A model generated the notes under the pieces. That model saw only the letters and a list, made by a program, of their open reading frames with translations, did not search any database and was not told where the DNA came from. Shown here piece after piece: positions 25,410 through 34,254 of a stretch of DNA of 64,000 nucleotides. The position numbers and the translations under genes are program-made. Origin of the DNA: Peptococcaceae bacterium BICA1-7 (lineage in GTDB: Bacteria; Bacillota; Desulfotomaculia; Desulfotomaculales; Desulfocucumaceae). The stretch spans positions 1 to 64,000 of the forward strand of contig JUEB01000001.1 of the NCBI GenBank assembly GCA_000802095.1, written 5' to 3'. Every line of letters starts with the position of its first letter. The stretch's first letter is position 1.

Positions 25410-25719
25410 TATCTGGTTCCCCTTTTTTTATAGGATATGGGAGTTCTAAAAAATTATGGATTACCTTTTGCTTTGCCTGCAGCATTAATACTTTCTGTAG
25501 CCTGAAAAACCAGAAACCACTCCAAGCGCCGGATAGATACCACCAGACCCCTCCTGCCGGTGCGATTATATATTATCTATTATAAATATACTAATCAAGA
25601 GAAATATTACTTTTTAATCACAGCTTATCCACATAACCAAACAGATTTTCAATTTTTGGATGGTTCACATTAGCTGCTTTAAAAAAAATTTTACCGTATA
25701 TATAAGCATAACGTTACAC
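25410..25719. other. Gene-free region upstream of merR-type gene
   Basis: About 310 bases between the divergent pentapeptide-repeat gene and the MerR-type gene. AT-rich; no ORF with a ribosome site is seen. It ends in the MerR promoter described next. Confidence 0.5.
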
Positions 25720-25748
25720 TGTACAGTTTTACGGCTTTACTGTATAAT
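25720..25748 (+). promoter_or_regulatory. Promoter of merR-type gene with dyad over the -35 box
   Basis: -35 box TGTACA (25720-25725), 17-base spacer, -10 box TATAAT (25743-25748) preceded by TG. The 10-base palindrome ACTGTACAGT (25718-25727) covers the -35 box and could be a regulator site, probably autoregulation by the MerR protein. Confidence 0.6.
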
Positions 25749-25774
25749 GATTATGAGGTGATTCCCATGGGGAG

Positions 25775-26221
25775 TTGAAACAGTACAGAATTGGCGAGGT
25801 TGCTGAAAAAGCAGGCCTCAGCAAGCGCACAATAGACTATTATACAAATCTGGGTCTGCTCAAATCTGTACGCTCTGAAAGTAATTACAGGTATTACTCG
25901 GAGGAAGCAATTATCCGCCTCAAAATCATTGAGAATATGAAGTCAAAAAGGTATACCCTGGAAGAAATTAGAGAGCACATTGCCGTGCTTGATGAAAAGC
26001 TGGGACAGTCCGTTGAATGTAGTCAGACCGGAGGTGTAGACAGGGATTTTCTTATAGGCCAGATAAAACAGCTGGAAGAAGAATTAGCCCTGCTTGAACC
26101 GGTGCTGGCCAATGTTGATAGCGGTCAAGGCTCTCTGCAGGTAAAGCAGAAATTAATTCAAAGCATGACACTGATACATGTACTTATTATTTATATAAAC
26201 GAAATGGCTGCCCTGGTGTAG
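25775..26221 (+). CDS. MerR-family transcription regulator
   Basis: 148 residues: N-terminal MerR winged helix (YRIGEVAEKAGLSKRTIDYYTNLGLL, then RYYSEEAIIRLKIIENMKSK) and a coiled dimer helix at the C-terminus (about 85-110). Only one cysteine (C88) is seen, so classic heavy-metal sensing by several cysteines is unlikely. The TTG start overlaps the stop of a three-codon ATG reading frame (ATG GGG AGT TGA at 25767-25778) that has the better-placed GAGGTG site. The next gene downstream is the riboswitch-controlled TerC/YjbE copy. Confidence 0.88.
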   Translation: MKQYRIGEVAEKAGLSKRTIDYYTNLGLLKSVRSESNYRYYSEEAIIRLKIIENMKSKRYTLEEIREHIAVLDEKLGQSVECSQTGGVDRDFLIGQIKQLEEELALLEPVLANVDSGQGSLQVKQKLIQSMTLIHVLIIYINEMAALV

Positions 26222-26260
26222 TTCAGAGGGCGCTATATTAAAAAAGAATAATAAAAGAAT

Positions 26261-26403
26261 TAAAGGGGAGTAGTAAGCGTTTTAACGTGGGTAAAGTCAA
26301 CAGTCCCGGTTTTAAAACCTGGCTTTACCGTTGGCATACTGCCAATTAACGAGACCTTTAACAAAACCACCCCGGGTGGCTTAGTTAAAGGTCTCGTTTT
26401 TTG
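26261..26403 (+). promoter_or_regulatory. yybP-ykoY manganese riboswitch with terminator
   Basis: The family's conserved parts are present in order: AAAGGGGAGTAG (26263-26274), the GGTAAAGTCAACAGTCCCGG strand, its partner GGCTTTACCGTTGGCATACT, GCCAAT and CGAGACCTTT. The last part also forms the left arm of a perfect 15-bp terminator stem (26348-26362 with 26384-26398) followed by T's. Known riboswitches of this class turn genes on when Mn2+ is bound. It controls the TerC/YjbE gene that starts 48 bases later. Confidence 0.93.
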
Positions 26404-26450
26404 TAAGTTTCACCTATCCATGGGCAATAATTATTAAGGGAGTGAAAAGC

Positions 26451-27143
26451 ATGACAGCACCGGAAATTCTTTTGGCAGTTATTAGTATTATTATCATTGA
26501 TATCGTGCTGGGCGGTGATAATGCCATAATAATCGCCCTTGCCAGCAGGGCCTTACCGTCTGAGCAGCGGAAAAAAGCAATAATATACGGCACCTTAGGC
26601 GCTGTTGTAGTGCGTATAGCCCTAACAGGCGTGGCCCTGTATTTGTTGAAAATACCCCTGCTGCAATTTACGGGAGGTGTATTGCTGGTCTGGATCGCTT
26701 TTAAGCTTTTGCTGGAAGAAAAAAATGTGGAATGTAAAGAAGGCAAAAGCTTGATGGATGCTGTCAAGATAATTGTTGTGGCAGATGTGGTGATGGGTAT
26801 TGATAATGTCATAGCAATAGCCGGTGCTGCTCACGGCAGTCTTTTGCTGGTTGTCCTGGGGTTGGTCATCAGTGTACCTATTATAGTATGGGGAAGCACA
26901 GTGATACTTAAATGGCTTGAGCGTTTTCCGGTTATTGTTTATATAGGGGCGGGGGTTCTGGCGTGGACTGCAGGCAAGATGATTACCGCTGATGTAATTA
27001 TATACCGGGAGGTTGGCCAGTATATTCCTTACTTTGATTTTGCTGTGCCGGCTGTTATTTTGCTGATAGTTACCGGGACGGGCTATTATATCAACAGATA
27101 TGTGAGATGCAGGCCATCCATGAAGGACCGTTCTATAGATTAG
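26451..27143 (+). CDS. TerC/YjbE-family membrane protein, copy 2 (manganese-riboswitch controlled)
   Basis: 230 residues and about seven membrane segments. It carries both TerC signatures, VLGGDNAIIIAL and VVMGIDNVIAIAGA, with the paired aspartates thought to bind metal. The ATG at 26451 follows AAGGGAG at proper spacing. The manganese riboswitch upstream makes an Mn2+ efflux or Mn2+-handling role likely. Nearly identical to the gene at 22415 apart from the C-terminus, where this copy has a longer polar tail (RPSMKDRSID). Confidence 0.92.
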   Translation: MTAPEILLAVISIIIIDIVLGGDNAIIIALASRALPSEQRKKAIIYGTLGAVVVRIALTGVALYLLKIPLLQFTGGVLLVWIAFKLLLEEKNVECKEGKSLMDAVKIIVVADVVMGIDNVIAIAGAAHGSLLLVVLGLVISVPIIVWGSTVILKWLERFPVIVYIGAGVLAWTAGKMITADVIIYREVGQYIPYFDFAVPAVILLIVTGTGYYINRYVRCRPSMKDRSID

Positions 27144-27176
27144 AATTGGTTAAACCATAACGATAAAGGAAATGTC

Positions 27177-27336
27177 TGTAATGTTTCTCGCAGAATGAGG
27201 TTGTGGAAATTGTCAGGAAAAACGTTAAAACCGTAGAACACATAAATATGGAAACAATTGCAGACGATAAGGTACAGGGATGGAAAAGAATTTATTCTTC
27301 ACAGCATGAATTAAAAGCATCTGCTGAAAATGTTTA
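27177..27336 (+). pseudogene. Remnant of a cation-efflux (CDF) protein C-terminus
   Basis: A reading frame without a start codon encodes EVVEIVRKNVKTVEHINME followed by TIADDKVQGWKR and ends in TAA. It resembles the C-terminal end of the CDF protein encoded just downstream (KKLDIVKEINIEIVADDNINDW). It follows a stop codon and lacks any ribosome site, so it is read as a leftover of a deleted or recombined CDF gene. Confidence 0.5.
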
Positions 27337-27340
27337 ATAA

Positions 27341-27367
27341 CCTGCCTCATCAGAGGCAGGTTTCTTT
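27341..27367 (+). terminator. Hairpin terminator before the CDF gene
   Basis: Arms CCTGCCTC and GAGGCAGG around a four-base loop, followed by TTTCTTT. It separates the TerC copy 2 transcript and CDF remnant from the CDF gene. Confidence 0.8.
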
Positions 27368-27391
27368 CGATATAAGGACGGTGTATTTAAA

Positions 27392-28369
27392 TTGCATTCT
27401 TCCGGGTTCAAGGCGGTATGGATAGCACTTTTCGCCAATCTTTCAATTTTTTTAACAAAAGCTATAGCTGCATGGGTAGGCAACAGTGCGGCCATGTTCT
27501 CTGAGGCGCTTCACTCACTCTCTGACCTGGTAAACAGCATATTTTTGTTGATCGGTATGAAGCTGGCGTGCCGCCCGCCAGACATCGAACACCCCTTCGG
27601 CTATGGCAAAGAGGTATATTTCTGGTCATTCATAGCCTCGGTTTTCATGTTTGGTGTCACCAGCATGGGCTCGTTGACCAGAGGATACCACCAGGTTGTT
27701 AATCCCCATCCTATAGCAGCAGTTGAGATAATAATTATCGCACTGTCGCTAGCAGTACTTTTTGAGATATATGCTGTCAGTGCAGCCATGCGTGCGGTAA
27801 TAAAGGACGTTGGTATAAAGGTAAAGGGATTTAAGATAATACCTGCATCAATAAAAAACATTAACCATGTGGCCAACCCTGCTGTTAAATTTGTATTCTG
27901 GGAGGACCTTGCGGCACTGGCGGGCGTTATGCTGGCCCTTACCGCAGTCTTTGTCAGTGAGGTAACAAACAACATTGTTTATGACGGAATTGCCTCAATA
28001 TTAATTGGCATTATGCTGGGAACACTGGCTATTATGCTGGCCTACGAAAACAGGGATATGATTGTGGGAAGGGCAGCTCACCCCAATATAGTAAGAAGAA
28101 TTGGAGATGTAGCTATAAAAACACCCGGAGTCACCGATGTGAAGGATATTAAAACAATGTATATAGGTGCTCACTCCCTCCTGGTCAACATGACCATTGA
28201 AATAAAGCCAAGGCTCAACATTGAGCTGGCAGACGATATTGTTGCCGAGGTGGAGGAAAGAATTGTTAAAAAGCTGGATATTGTAAAAGAGATTAATATT
28301 GAAATTGTGGCTGATGACAACATAAATGACTGGGAAAAAGAAAAAGAGGAACTTAACTGCAAACTGTAA
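27392..28369 (+). CDS. Cation diffusion facilitator (CDF) transporter
   Basis: 325 residues, six membrane helices and a cytoplasmic C-terminal domain. The first metal-site helix has HSLSD (EALHSLSDLVNS), the HxxxD form usual in CDF proteins; the second site reads WEDLAALAGV, with the usual HxxxD replaced by E-D-x-x-A, a change found in one branch of the family. Predicted to export a divalent cation. The TTG start has AAGGACGG upstream. Next to the manganese-regulated TerC gene and DedA, so manganese or iron is a fair guess as the substrate. Confidence 0.88.
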   Translation: MHSSGFKAVWIALFANLSIFLTKAIAAWVGNSAAMFSEALHSLSDLVNSIFLLIGMKLACRPPDIEHPFGYGKEVYFWSFIASVFMFGVTSMGSLTRGYHQVVNPHPIAAVEIIIIALSLAVLFEIYAVSAAMRAVIKDVGIKVKGFKIIPASIKNINHVANPAVKFVFWEDLAALAGVMLALTAVFVSEVTNNIVYDGIASILIGIMLGTLAIMLAYENRDMIVGRAAHPNIVRRIGDVAIKTPGVTDVKDIKTMYIGAHSLLVNMTIEIKPRLNIELADDIVAEVEERIVKKLDIVKEINIEIVADDNINDWEKEKEELNCKL

Positions 28370-28423
28370 TCTTTTAATATGCATAGAGATAATTAATTAA
28401 TAAAAAATGCGAGGTATGCTGAT

Positions 28424-29047
28424 TTGCAATATATTCACTTACTTATCACGGAATTAAACAAAATTGCCATAGCACTTATTGAAACCTTTAATTACTGGGG
28501 TATTTTTATAGGAATGGTTATTGAGAGCTCCTGTATCCCGTTGCCCAGTGAAGCTATAATGTTGTTTGGAGGATTCCTGGTGGCTTTCGGCACACTTAAT
28601 TTCTGGGGTGTGGTAGCAGCGGGAGTCTTAGGTAACGTCGTAGGTTCAGTATTAACCTATTGGGCCGGCGCAAAAGGTGGACGCCCACTTATAGAGAGGT
28701 ATGGCAAGTACATTTTTATAAACAAAAAACATCTGGAAAAGGCTGACCAGTGGTTTATGCGGTATGGCGACTGGACGGTATTCTTTTGCAGGAACCTGCC
28801 GGTTGTGAGAACTTTTATTTCTCTGCCTGCCGGCATATCCAGAATGAGTTTCAAGAAATTTTTTATATTCACCTTTGCAGGCTGTATCCCCTGGAATATA
28901 GCTTTAACTTATTTAGGGCTCAAACTGGGACAAAACTGGCATGCAGTTGAACCCTTTTTACGGCCGGTAAGCTATATTATAGTGATAGCCCTATTAGTGG
29001 GTATAATATATTTCATCATAAGAAATATGAAAATTAAATTCTCTTAA
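28424..29047 (+). CDS. DedA-family membrane protein
   Basis: 207 residues. Typical DedA motifs: FIGMVIESSCIPLPSEAIMLFGGF, the loop FVAFGT, GSVLTYWAGAKGGRPLIERYG and FFCRNLPVVRTFISLPAGISRM. DedA proteins act as lipid flippases/scramblases and in membrane-potential homeostasis. A TTG start at 28424 with GAGGTATGC upstream is assumed. It follows the CDF gene by 54 bases and may be co-transcribed. Confidence 0.92.
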   Translation: MQYIHLLITELNKIAIALIETFNYWGIFIGMVIESSCIPLPSEAIMLFGGFLVAFGTLNFWGVVAAGVLGNVVGSVLTYWAGAKGGRPLIERYGKYIFINKKHLEKADQWFMRYGDWTVFFCRNLPVVRTFISLPAGISRMSFKKFFIFTFAGCIPWNIALTYLGLKLGQNWHAVEPFLRPVSYIIVIALLVGIIYFIIRNMKIKFS

Positions 29048-29168
29048 CTGTGCCTATAGCATATTTGTATGGAAGCAGCCGGTGTGATTTGGACTACTAT
29101 TTCGGCCGGCAGCACCCGGGCAGTATTCAGAAGATGGCTATGGCCACAATTGTTTATTGTTTGTGACT

Positions 29169-29224
29169 AAAGAGATCTTATTCAGGCAATGTCTTAGATA
29201 AGCCTGGATAAGGTCTCTTTTTAA
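29169..29224 (+). terminator. Strong hairpin terminator
   Basis: 19-base arms (29169-29187 with 29202-29220) with two G:U-compatible mismatches, beginning AAAGAGATC and ending TCTCTTT with further T's. It ends the CDF-dedA transcript. The remaining bases up to 29387 show no gene. Confidence 0.85.
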
Positions 29225-29387
29225 TTTCTTTTATGATTTTCATCCAGAGTGCCGACCTGTAGAAATTCTTCTGAATTTCACCATTCCTCATATTTGACAA
29301 TAAGATTGCACAAACGGCATCAATTAAGTATAGAATAAGGGGAATAAGTTAGCAATTTAAGGAACTGGCACATTTGTCCTGGATTAC

Positions 29388-29852
29388 CTATAAACATTGC
29401 TTTACAAATTTTTCCGGCATTGAGATGCGTTTTGCGGTTTCTTCAATAGAGAATCCTTTGCTCAAGAATCTTCTTGCCACGCTCTCCATGGATTCACCAA
29501 CTTCAACAATGTGCATATCAGGATCATAAAATCTTATAACGCGCTGTCCCCAAGGCTGTTCTTTTATTCCATGTATATATTCCACAGAACCGTATTCTTT
29601 AAGCTTTTTAAGCATACCATCCAAATTATCTTCTTCAAAATACAATTCACTGTTATTTGATCTTTGAGTTATGTCTTTTGAGCTAAAACTAAGCAATTCC
29701 AAAAAATGTGATTTTAAATGTATAGAAAAGCCACCTTCGAAAGACACATTTTCACCAAAGTCATATTTTACTTTTTGATCAAGCACATTCTCGTAAAATC
29801 TTCTGGAAATACCAATATCATCAACAACTATAAGAGGACATATAAATTTCAA
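29388..29852 (-). CDS. Glyoxalase/VOC-family protein
   Basis: 154 residues of the vicinal-oxygen-chelate fold: LKFICPLIVVDDIGISRRFY, the strand VSFEGGFSIHL, LYFEEDNLDGML, and WGQRVIRFYDPDMHIVEVGE. A C-terminal helical tail (about 120-154) is typical of a Clostridial subfamily. The start is TTG at 29852, with AAGAAGG seven bases upstream and family members starting at the same place; a longer reading exists. Substrate unknown. Confidence 0.82.
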   Translation of the reverse strand: MKFICPLIVVDDIGISRRFYENVLDQKVKYDFGENVSFEGGFSIHLKSHFLELLSFSSKDITQRSNNSELYFEEDNLDGMLKKLKEYGSVEYIHGIKEQPWGQRVIRFYDPDMHIVEVGESMESVARRFLSKGFSIEETAKRISMPEKFVKQCL

Positions 29853-29985
29853 TTTACTACCTTCTTTCATATTGTTGTCAAAAGAACCGTTACCTCGTGT
29901 CATGGTGTCTTCTGCTGTATAATATGGAACAATGGGACTTTGCATTTTTTACAACTTCCCATCATTTGACGGAGATGCCAAAGGT

Positions 29986-30495
29986 TCAACAACAATCAGT
30001 TGTTCCGCTGATTCCATATAATGCATCCGGAACTAATTCACACGCCATTACATTTTCATCAGGAATATTGTATGTATGTTTGATGCCTAAATTAACAGCA
30101 GTTTTAAAACCAAATCTATGGTAATAAGCAGGATCACCAACAAGAATCACTGAGGTGTATCCCATCCCCTTTGCCAATTTGAAACTCTCCTTTATCAAGT
30201 TGGAGCCTACTCCTCTATATCGATACTCTAAAGCAACTGAAATAGGTGCCAAGAGAAGTGTTTCATATTTATTGCCGTTATTAACAATATAGGTTTTTGT
30301 TAACATTATATGTCCAATCAGTTTACCGTTTTCTTCAGCAACCAGAGCCAGTTCCGGAATATAATTGCCGTTGCTGCGCAGTTGATTGACAAAATCCTGT
30401 TCTTTACCGTTTGTAACTTTTGCTGTTTGAAAAGCAACTTTAACCAAATCATATATCTGAGAAAATTCTTCCGGTGTTTCTCTTCTGATAATCAT
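29986..30495 (-). CDS. GNAT-family N-acetyltransferase
   Basis: 169 residues: IIRRETPEEFSQIYDLVKVAF, then the acetyl-CoA loop LEYRYRGVGSNLI (RxxGxG/A) and VILVGDPAYYHRFGFKTA, which places it in the YhbS-like subgroup of predicted N-acetyltransferases. The acceptor is unknown. The ATG start has AAAGGATAA upstream. Adjacent to the VOC gene, with a gap of about 130 bases; the pair may be co-transcribed. Confidence 0.88.
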   Translation of the reverse strand: MIIRRETPEEFSQIYDLVKVAFQTAKVTNGKEQDFVNQLRSNGNYIPELALVAEENGKLIGHIMLTKTYIVNNGNKYETLLLAPISVALEYRYRGVGSNLIKESFKLAKGMGYTSVILVGDPAYYHRFGFKTAVNLGIKHTYNIPDENVMACELVPDALYGISGTTDCC

Positions 30496-30591
30496 TTTTA
30501 TTATCCTTTCTGTTATATGGGAAGTTCTATTATCTTAATAATTTTCCTCAATAGCTACTATAATGAGTCAGAGAACCTTACCGATACCTTA

Positions 30592-31971
30592 TTACCAAAC
30601 CAGGGCTTTACCCACCAGATCTATTAATCCCTTTACTTCCACGCCCAGTTCATGTTCTTTCACCATTGGATTGAGCTGAGCTTTACAGATTGAGCAAGGA
30701 GCGCACAGTATGCCGTCACCGTTTGCACCTACGCCGGTGGCTCTTACCAGTTCAGCCTTTTTGGCAGAAAGCTTGATACGGCGCTGGTACATTTCAGGGT
30801 CATCAAACAGTATGCCCGAACCGCCGCCGCAGCAGAAGGTCCAGTCCCGGTTGGGGGTCATCTCCCGAAAGTCCGCCACGCTGGCCCGCATCACCGTGCG
30901 CAGGTTTTCCTGCAGGTCGCAGGCACGGGCATAGTTGCAGGGGTCATGCAGGGTGACCGGCCTGCTATTCCTGGCGGGATCCAGTTTCAGCTGGTTGGTT
31001 TTAATGTAATACGCCACCTCGTCGTGTATGTGGGTGATGGGCCACCTCACCGGGCGGTCGGCCATGGTCGGTATGTACATCTTGGCCGCGCGCCAGCCGT
31101 GCCCGCACTCGCCCCAGACAATCTTTTTAACGCCCAGCTGCTGGGCCGCGTCCAAAAGGCGCATGACATTATGGCGCTGGGTAAACCGCTGGTCAAACAG
31201 GAAACCGAAATTTCCAGCTTCGGCTACAATGCTGGGTATGGTCCAGTTGGCGCCGATGTAGGTAAAAAACAGGCCCGCCCCCTTCAAAGTGTACTCGTTC
31301 AGAAGGAAGTCCGCCGAAGAGGGGATGAAAAGAATATCGGCATCAGGCTTATCCACAGGAAAGGTCATCTGAACTCCGAACTCATCCAGTATATCGTCGG
31401 CCAGAAACTCCAGGGTGTCGATTAGGCCTGGCTTGGGAAGGTTGGTGTGGTTGCCGACCCTTTCCATGGCTGCGCCCACGTTGGCGTGCAGCTTGGGGGT
31501 AATCCCCAGCCAGTGCAGAATCTGGCGGCCCACGAAGGTGACCTCGCAGGTGTCAATGCCGAAGGGGCAGGAGCGGGCGCACCTGCGGCACTCACTGCAC
31601 TGGTAAAAGTATGAATACCACTCCTCAAGCACATCCAGGCTGATATCCTCGGCCCCCACCAACTTGCCGAACCATCTTCCCTCCAGGGTGAAATACCGCT
31701 TGTAAATCTTGCGGATCAATTCAGCCCTGTTGGTGGGAATATTCCTGGGGTCTTTCGTCCCCAGGTAGGTGTGGCAGTTTTCCGCACAGGCGCCGCATTT
31801 CACGCAGGATTCCATGGCCATGACAAAGGAACGGTATTTTTTGCACATCTCATCCAGGTACTGGAGAGCCTTCCGGCACTTCTGGTCATCGGGTGTGGGA
31901 TCGATGTGAATTTTTCTCATCTCCCTGTCATTAGCCCGGACAGGTTGTACCATGTCTTTATACACAGGCAT
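30592..31971 (-). CDS. dsrK: DsrK/HdrD-type iron-sulfur protein, not accompanied by DsrM
   Basis: 459 residues. The N-terminus holds two [4Fe-4S] ferredoxin motifs: CVKCGACAENC and CSECRRCARSCPFG. The C-terminal half has CCG domains of the HdrD/DsrK kind, with the non-cubane cluster cysteines in DPCNYARACD and CCGGGSGILFDD plus CAPCSICKAQ. DsrK carries electrons to sulfite reduction through DsrC, as part of the DsrMK(JOP) membrane complex. Here neither dsrM nor dsrC is adjacent and the start (ATG, GGGGGC upstream) and ends stand alone. TmcB/HmeD paralogues are possible alternatives. Confidence 0.85.
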   Translation of the reverse strand: MPVYKDMVQPVRANDREMRKIHIDPTPDDQKCRKALQYLDEMCKKYRSFVMAMESCVKCGACAENCHTYLGTKDPRNIPTNRAELIRKIYKRYFTLEGRWFGKLVGAEDISLDVLEEWYSYFYQCSECRRCARSCPFGIDTCEVTFVGRQILHWLGITPKLHANVGAAMERVGNHTNLPKPGLIDTLEFLADDILDEFGVQMTFPVDKPDADILFIPSSADFLLNEYTLKGAGLFFTYIGANWTIPSIVAEAGNFGFLFDQRFTQRHNVMRLLDAAQQLGVKKIVWGECGHGWRAAKMYIPTMADRPVRWPITHIHDEVAYYIKTNQLKLDPARNSRPVTLHDPCNYARACDLQENLRTVMRASVADFREMTPNRDWTFCCGGGSGILFDDPEMYQRRIKLSAKKAELVRATGVGANGDGILCAPCSICKAQLNPMVKEHELGVEVKGLIDLVGKALVW

Positions 31972-32087
31972 CTTAGGGGCCCCCTTCCATAAGAGCGTAC
32001 ACCGGTATTGTTTTTAATATAATGCCGCTCACCAAAAAGATAGCTCAAATGGAGAGAGAAATCTTGAGTTTTTTTACTGAAATCAAT

Positions 32088-32945
32088 TTAAATGACGGGA
32101 ATGTGCAAATAAAATTTGCCTGTTTGCCTGTAATCCTCGGAAAACAATTCAAAAAAATCAAAACCAACACTATTGTTTAAGGAAAGCCCGGACACCCGGA
32201 ACCATTTATCCAGATCCTCCGTTACCGTACGAGATACCGCTGCCATAAAGCCCGGGTACACAAATACGGCGTATCTGGTTGCGGGAATAATCCTCTCCGT
32301 TAATCCGGAATGGTCTCCCCGGTGTTCCTCTGCGGCTATGCCGTAAAAACCAAATCTGCGGGACGGGTCCCCGCTGTCACTGCCGCCAATGCCAAACCAT
32401 CTCCTGGCAGGGCCTCGGTCAACGTACTCATCACAGCAATTATAGTAAATGCGGACCATTTCTTCCATCTCACAGGGGCACTCCGGGTTGAAAGAAACTT
32501 CCTTTCCCAGCAGTTTTATTTCATTCAGCTCCCGGCAGCAGTGGTCGACAACAATACCTTCTCTTTTATTTTTAAAGTCTCGGGCGGGGATATACATTTC
32601 TTCCACCAGCGGCATGAATACTCTCTCTTTCCTGAAGCGGCTGGGTGTAACACGAAACATTTTAAAAAAGTCCCGGGTGAACTGCTCATGGGAATTGAAG
32701 CCGTACTGAAAGGCAATGTCCGCCACATTGCGGTCCGTTGCCTCCCACAAGGCGTTGGCGGCTGCCGAAAGCTTTCGTCCCAGAATATATGATTTCACGG
32801 TCTGATTGGTCAGTGCCTGAAAGATGCGGTAAAAATGGGTGGGGGAAACATAATACCGGGCTGCCAGCTCCTCCAGGGACAATTGGCGGTGCAAATTGGA
32901 CTCGATATATTGTATGGCGTCATTAACTATTTCGATATATCTCAT
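32088..32945 (-). CDS. AraC-family regulator with N-terminal HTH and C-terminal GyrI-like effector domain
   Basis: About 285 residues. The double helix-turn-helix is at the N-terminus (LSLEELAARYYVSPTHFYRIF and VADIAFQYGFNSHEQFTRDF), followed by an effector-binding GyrI-like domain to the C-terminus, the Rob/SoxS-like layout reversed relative to AraC. Such regulators answer to small hydrophobic compounds. Start ATG at 32945 with GAGGGAAG upstream; a GTG at 32957 is an alternative. Transcribed alone. Confidence 0.9.
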   Translation of the reverse strand: MRYIEIVNDAIQYIESNLHRQLSLEELAARYYVSPTHFYRIFQALTNQTVKSYILGRKLSAAANALWEATDRNVADIAFQYGFNSHEQFTRDFFKMFRVTPSRFRKERVFMPLVEEMYIPARDFKNKREGIVVDHCCRELNEIKLLGKEVSFNPECPCEMEEMVRIYYNCCDEYVDRGPARRWFGIGGSDSGDPSRRFGFYGIAAEEHRGDHSGLTERIIPATRYAVFVYPGFMAAVSRTVTEDLDKWFRVSGLSLNNSVGFDFFELFSEDYRQTGKFYLHIPVI

Positions 32946-33133
32946 GACTTCCCTCACTTATTAAATGAATTTAACTTCTCCTTTCCATTACTATGTATTA
33001 CCAAACAAAGAGGATATTTCCTGCTGTATACGGCTAAAAAAAACTGCCCCTGAAAAATTACCTTTTGAGAGCAGCCCATCCTTTTCCAACAATCCAGCAA
33101 GGCGGCAGAACACTTTTTTGCATTTAAATTATG

Positions 33134-33173
33134 AAACAGCCTATTTTTCGAGAATAAAAAAGTAGGCTGTTTT
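33134..33173. terminator. Hairpin terminator between EamA and AraC-type genes
   Basis: Arms AAACAGCCTA and TAGGCTGTTT around an AT-rich loop, with A/T runs on both sides so it could act in either direction. It lies after the EamA transporter gene on the minus strand. Confidence 0.7.
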
Positions 33174-33237
33174 GCTTATCCGGACTCTTTTAAGATTCAA
33201 TAATATGGATAATGGAAAGTAAAATTTTTGTTAAAAA

Positions 33238-34137
33238 CTATACATAATGCTTATTTTGAAAATTATTGTTAGGCATTGTTTTTCGGTGGAATAGTTCTCC
33301 GAATGCGGCACCGCCAAGAATCAACACTGCACCGATGATTTGCACGGTGTCCATTATTTCATTTAAGAAAATTGCTGAAAAAATGACGGCTGAAAGCGGC
33401 TCCAGATAGCCGCAGATTGCCACTGTCTGCACAGGCAGGTCACCAATGGAAGAAAAGTAAAAATAGCAACCAATACCAGTATTTACAATGCCGAGAACCA
33501 GAATCGGGATAACGCTGCCCGGCTCAATATGGAGAGCAAAGCCCTGCTTGATACCCAGGAAAATCGCAACAGTCAGAAAGCTTGTAATCAACTGCCACAT
33601 GGAGTTTTCAAATCCGGTAATGCTCTTTGCCTTCTTATTAAAAATCACCATACAGGCGTACATGACAGCAGACATGATACCGCAGAGCACGCCCCATATG
33701 TTTTTTCCCTCAGACAAAATCTGCATATTTACAAAGAACATACCGGCCAGCACGGCGATGAAACCAAGAACTTTCGCCCATGTTATCTTTTCTTTAAAAA
33801 GAATTGGTGAAAGAATCATAACAATCACCGGACCACAGTAATAGGCAAGTGTCGCAACACTGACGTTGATCTGCCGATAAGCTTCATACAGGAACATCCA
33901 GCTGGTACCCATTGCCACACCGGAAATCATCAGATAAAGAAAGTGTGCTTTCTCCTCTAGGAAACGCGCTTTCTGGCGGGTTGCTATAAATATCATCGCC
34001 AGAAGCATACTGCCGATTAGAGTTCTTGTAAAAACGATCTCATAGCTGCTTAATAAGATATAGCTTGCGACAATGCCGTTCAGACCGAACATCATTAAAG
34101 CTGCAATATATTTAAAATAAGCTTTTCTCGTTTTCAT
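33238..34137 (-). CDS. EamA/DMT-family transporter
   Basis: 299 residues with ten membrane helices in two EamA repeats (each starting near residues 5 and 145). The first repeat has LNGIVASYILLSSYEIVFTR, the second GVLCGIMSAVMYACMVIF. Substrate cannot be read; relatives export amino acids or metabolites. Start ATG at 34137 with GGGAG upstream. It is divergent from a LysR-type gene, the classical arrangement of a regulator and its target exporter. Confidence 0.9.
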   Translation of the reverse strand: MKTRKAYFKYIAALMMFGLNGIVASYILLSSYEIVFTRTLIGSMLLAMIFIATRQKARFLEEKAHFLYLMISGVAMGTSWMFLYEAYRQINVSVATLAYYCGPVIVMILSPILFKEKITWAKVLGFIAVLAGMFFVNMQILSEGKNIWGVLCGIMSAVMYACMVIFNKKAKSITGFENSMWQLITSFLTVAIFLGIKQGFALHIEPGSVIPILVLGIVNTGIGCYFYFSSIGDLPVQTVAICGYLEPLSAVIFSAIFLNEIMDTVQIIGAVLILGGAAFGELFHRKTMPNNNFQNKHYV

Positions 34138-34254
34138 ATTATTCTCCCACACTTGAAATTAAACAGCTATAATATATCATAATTTTTAACAAAACATATA
34201 CGAATGTTTATCGTGCTATTCATGATAAAATCAAATGTATCATGGGGGTGCAAT

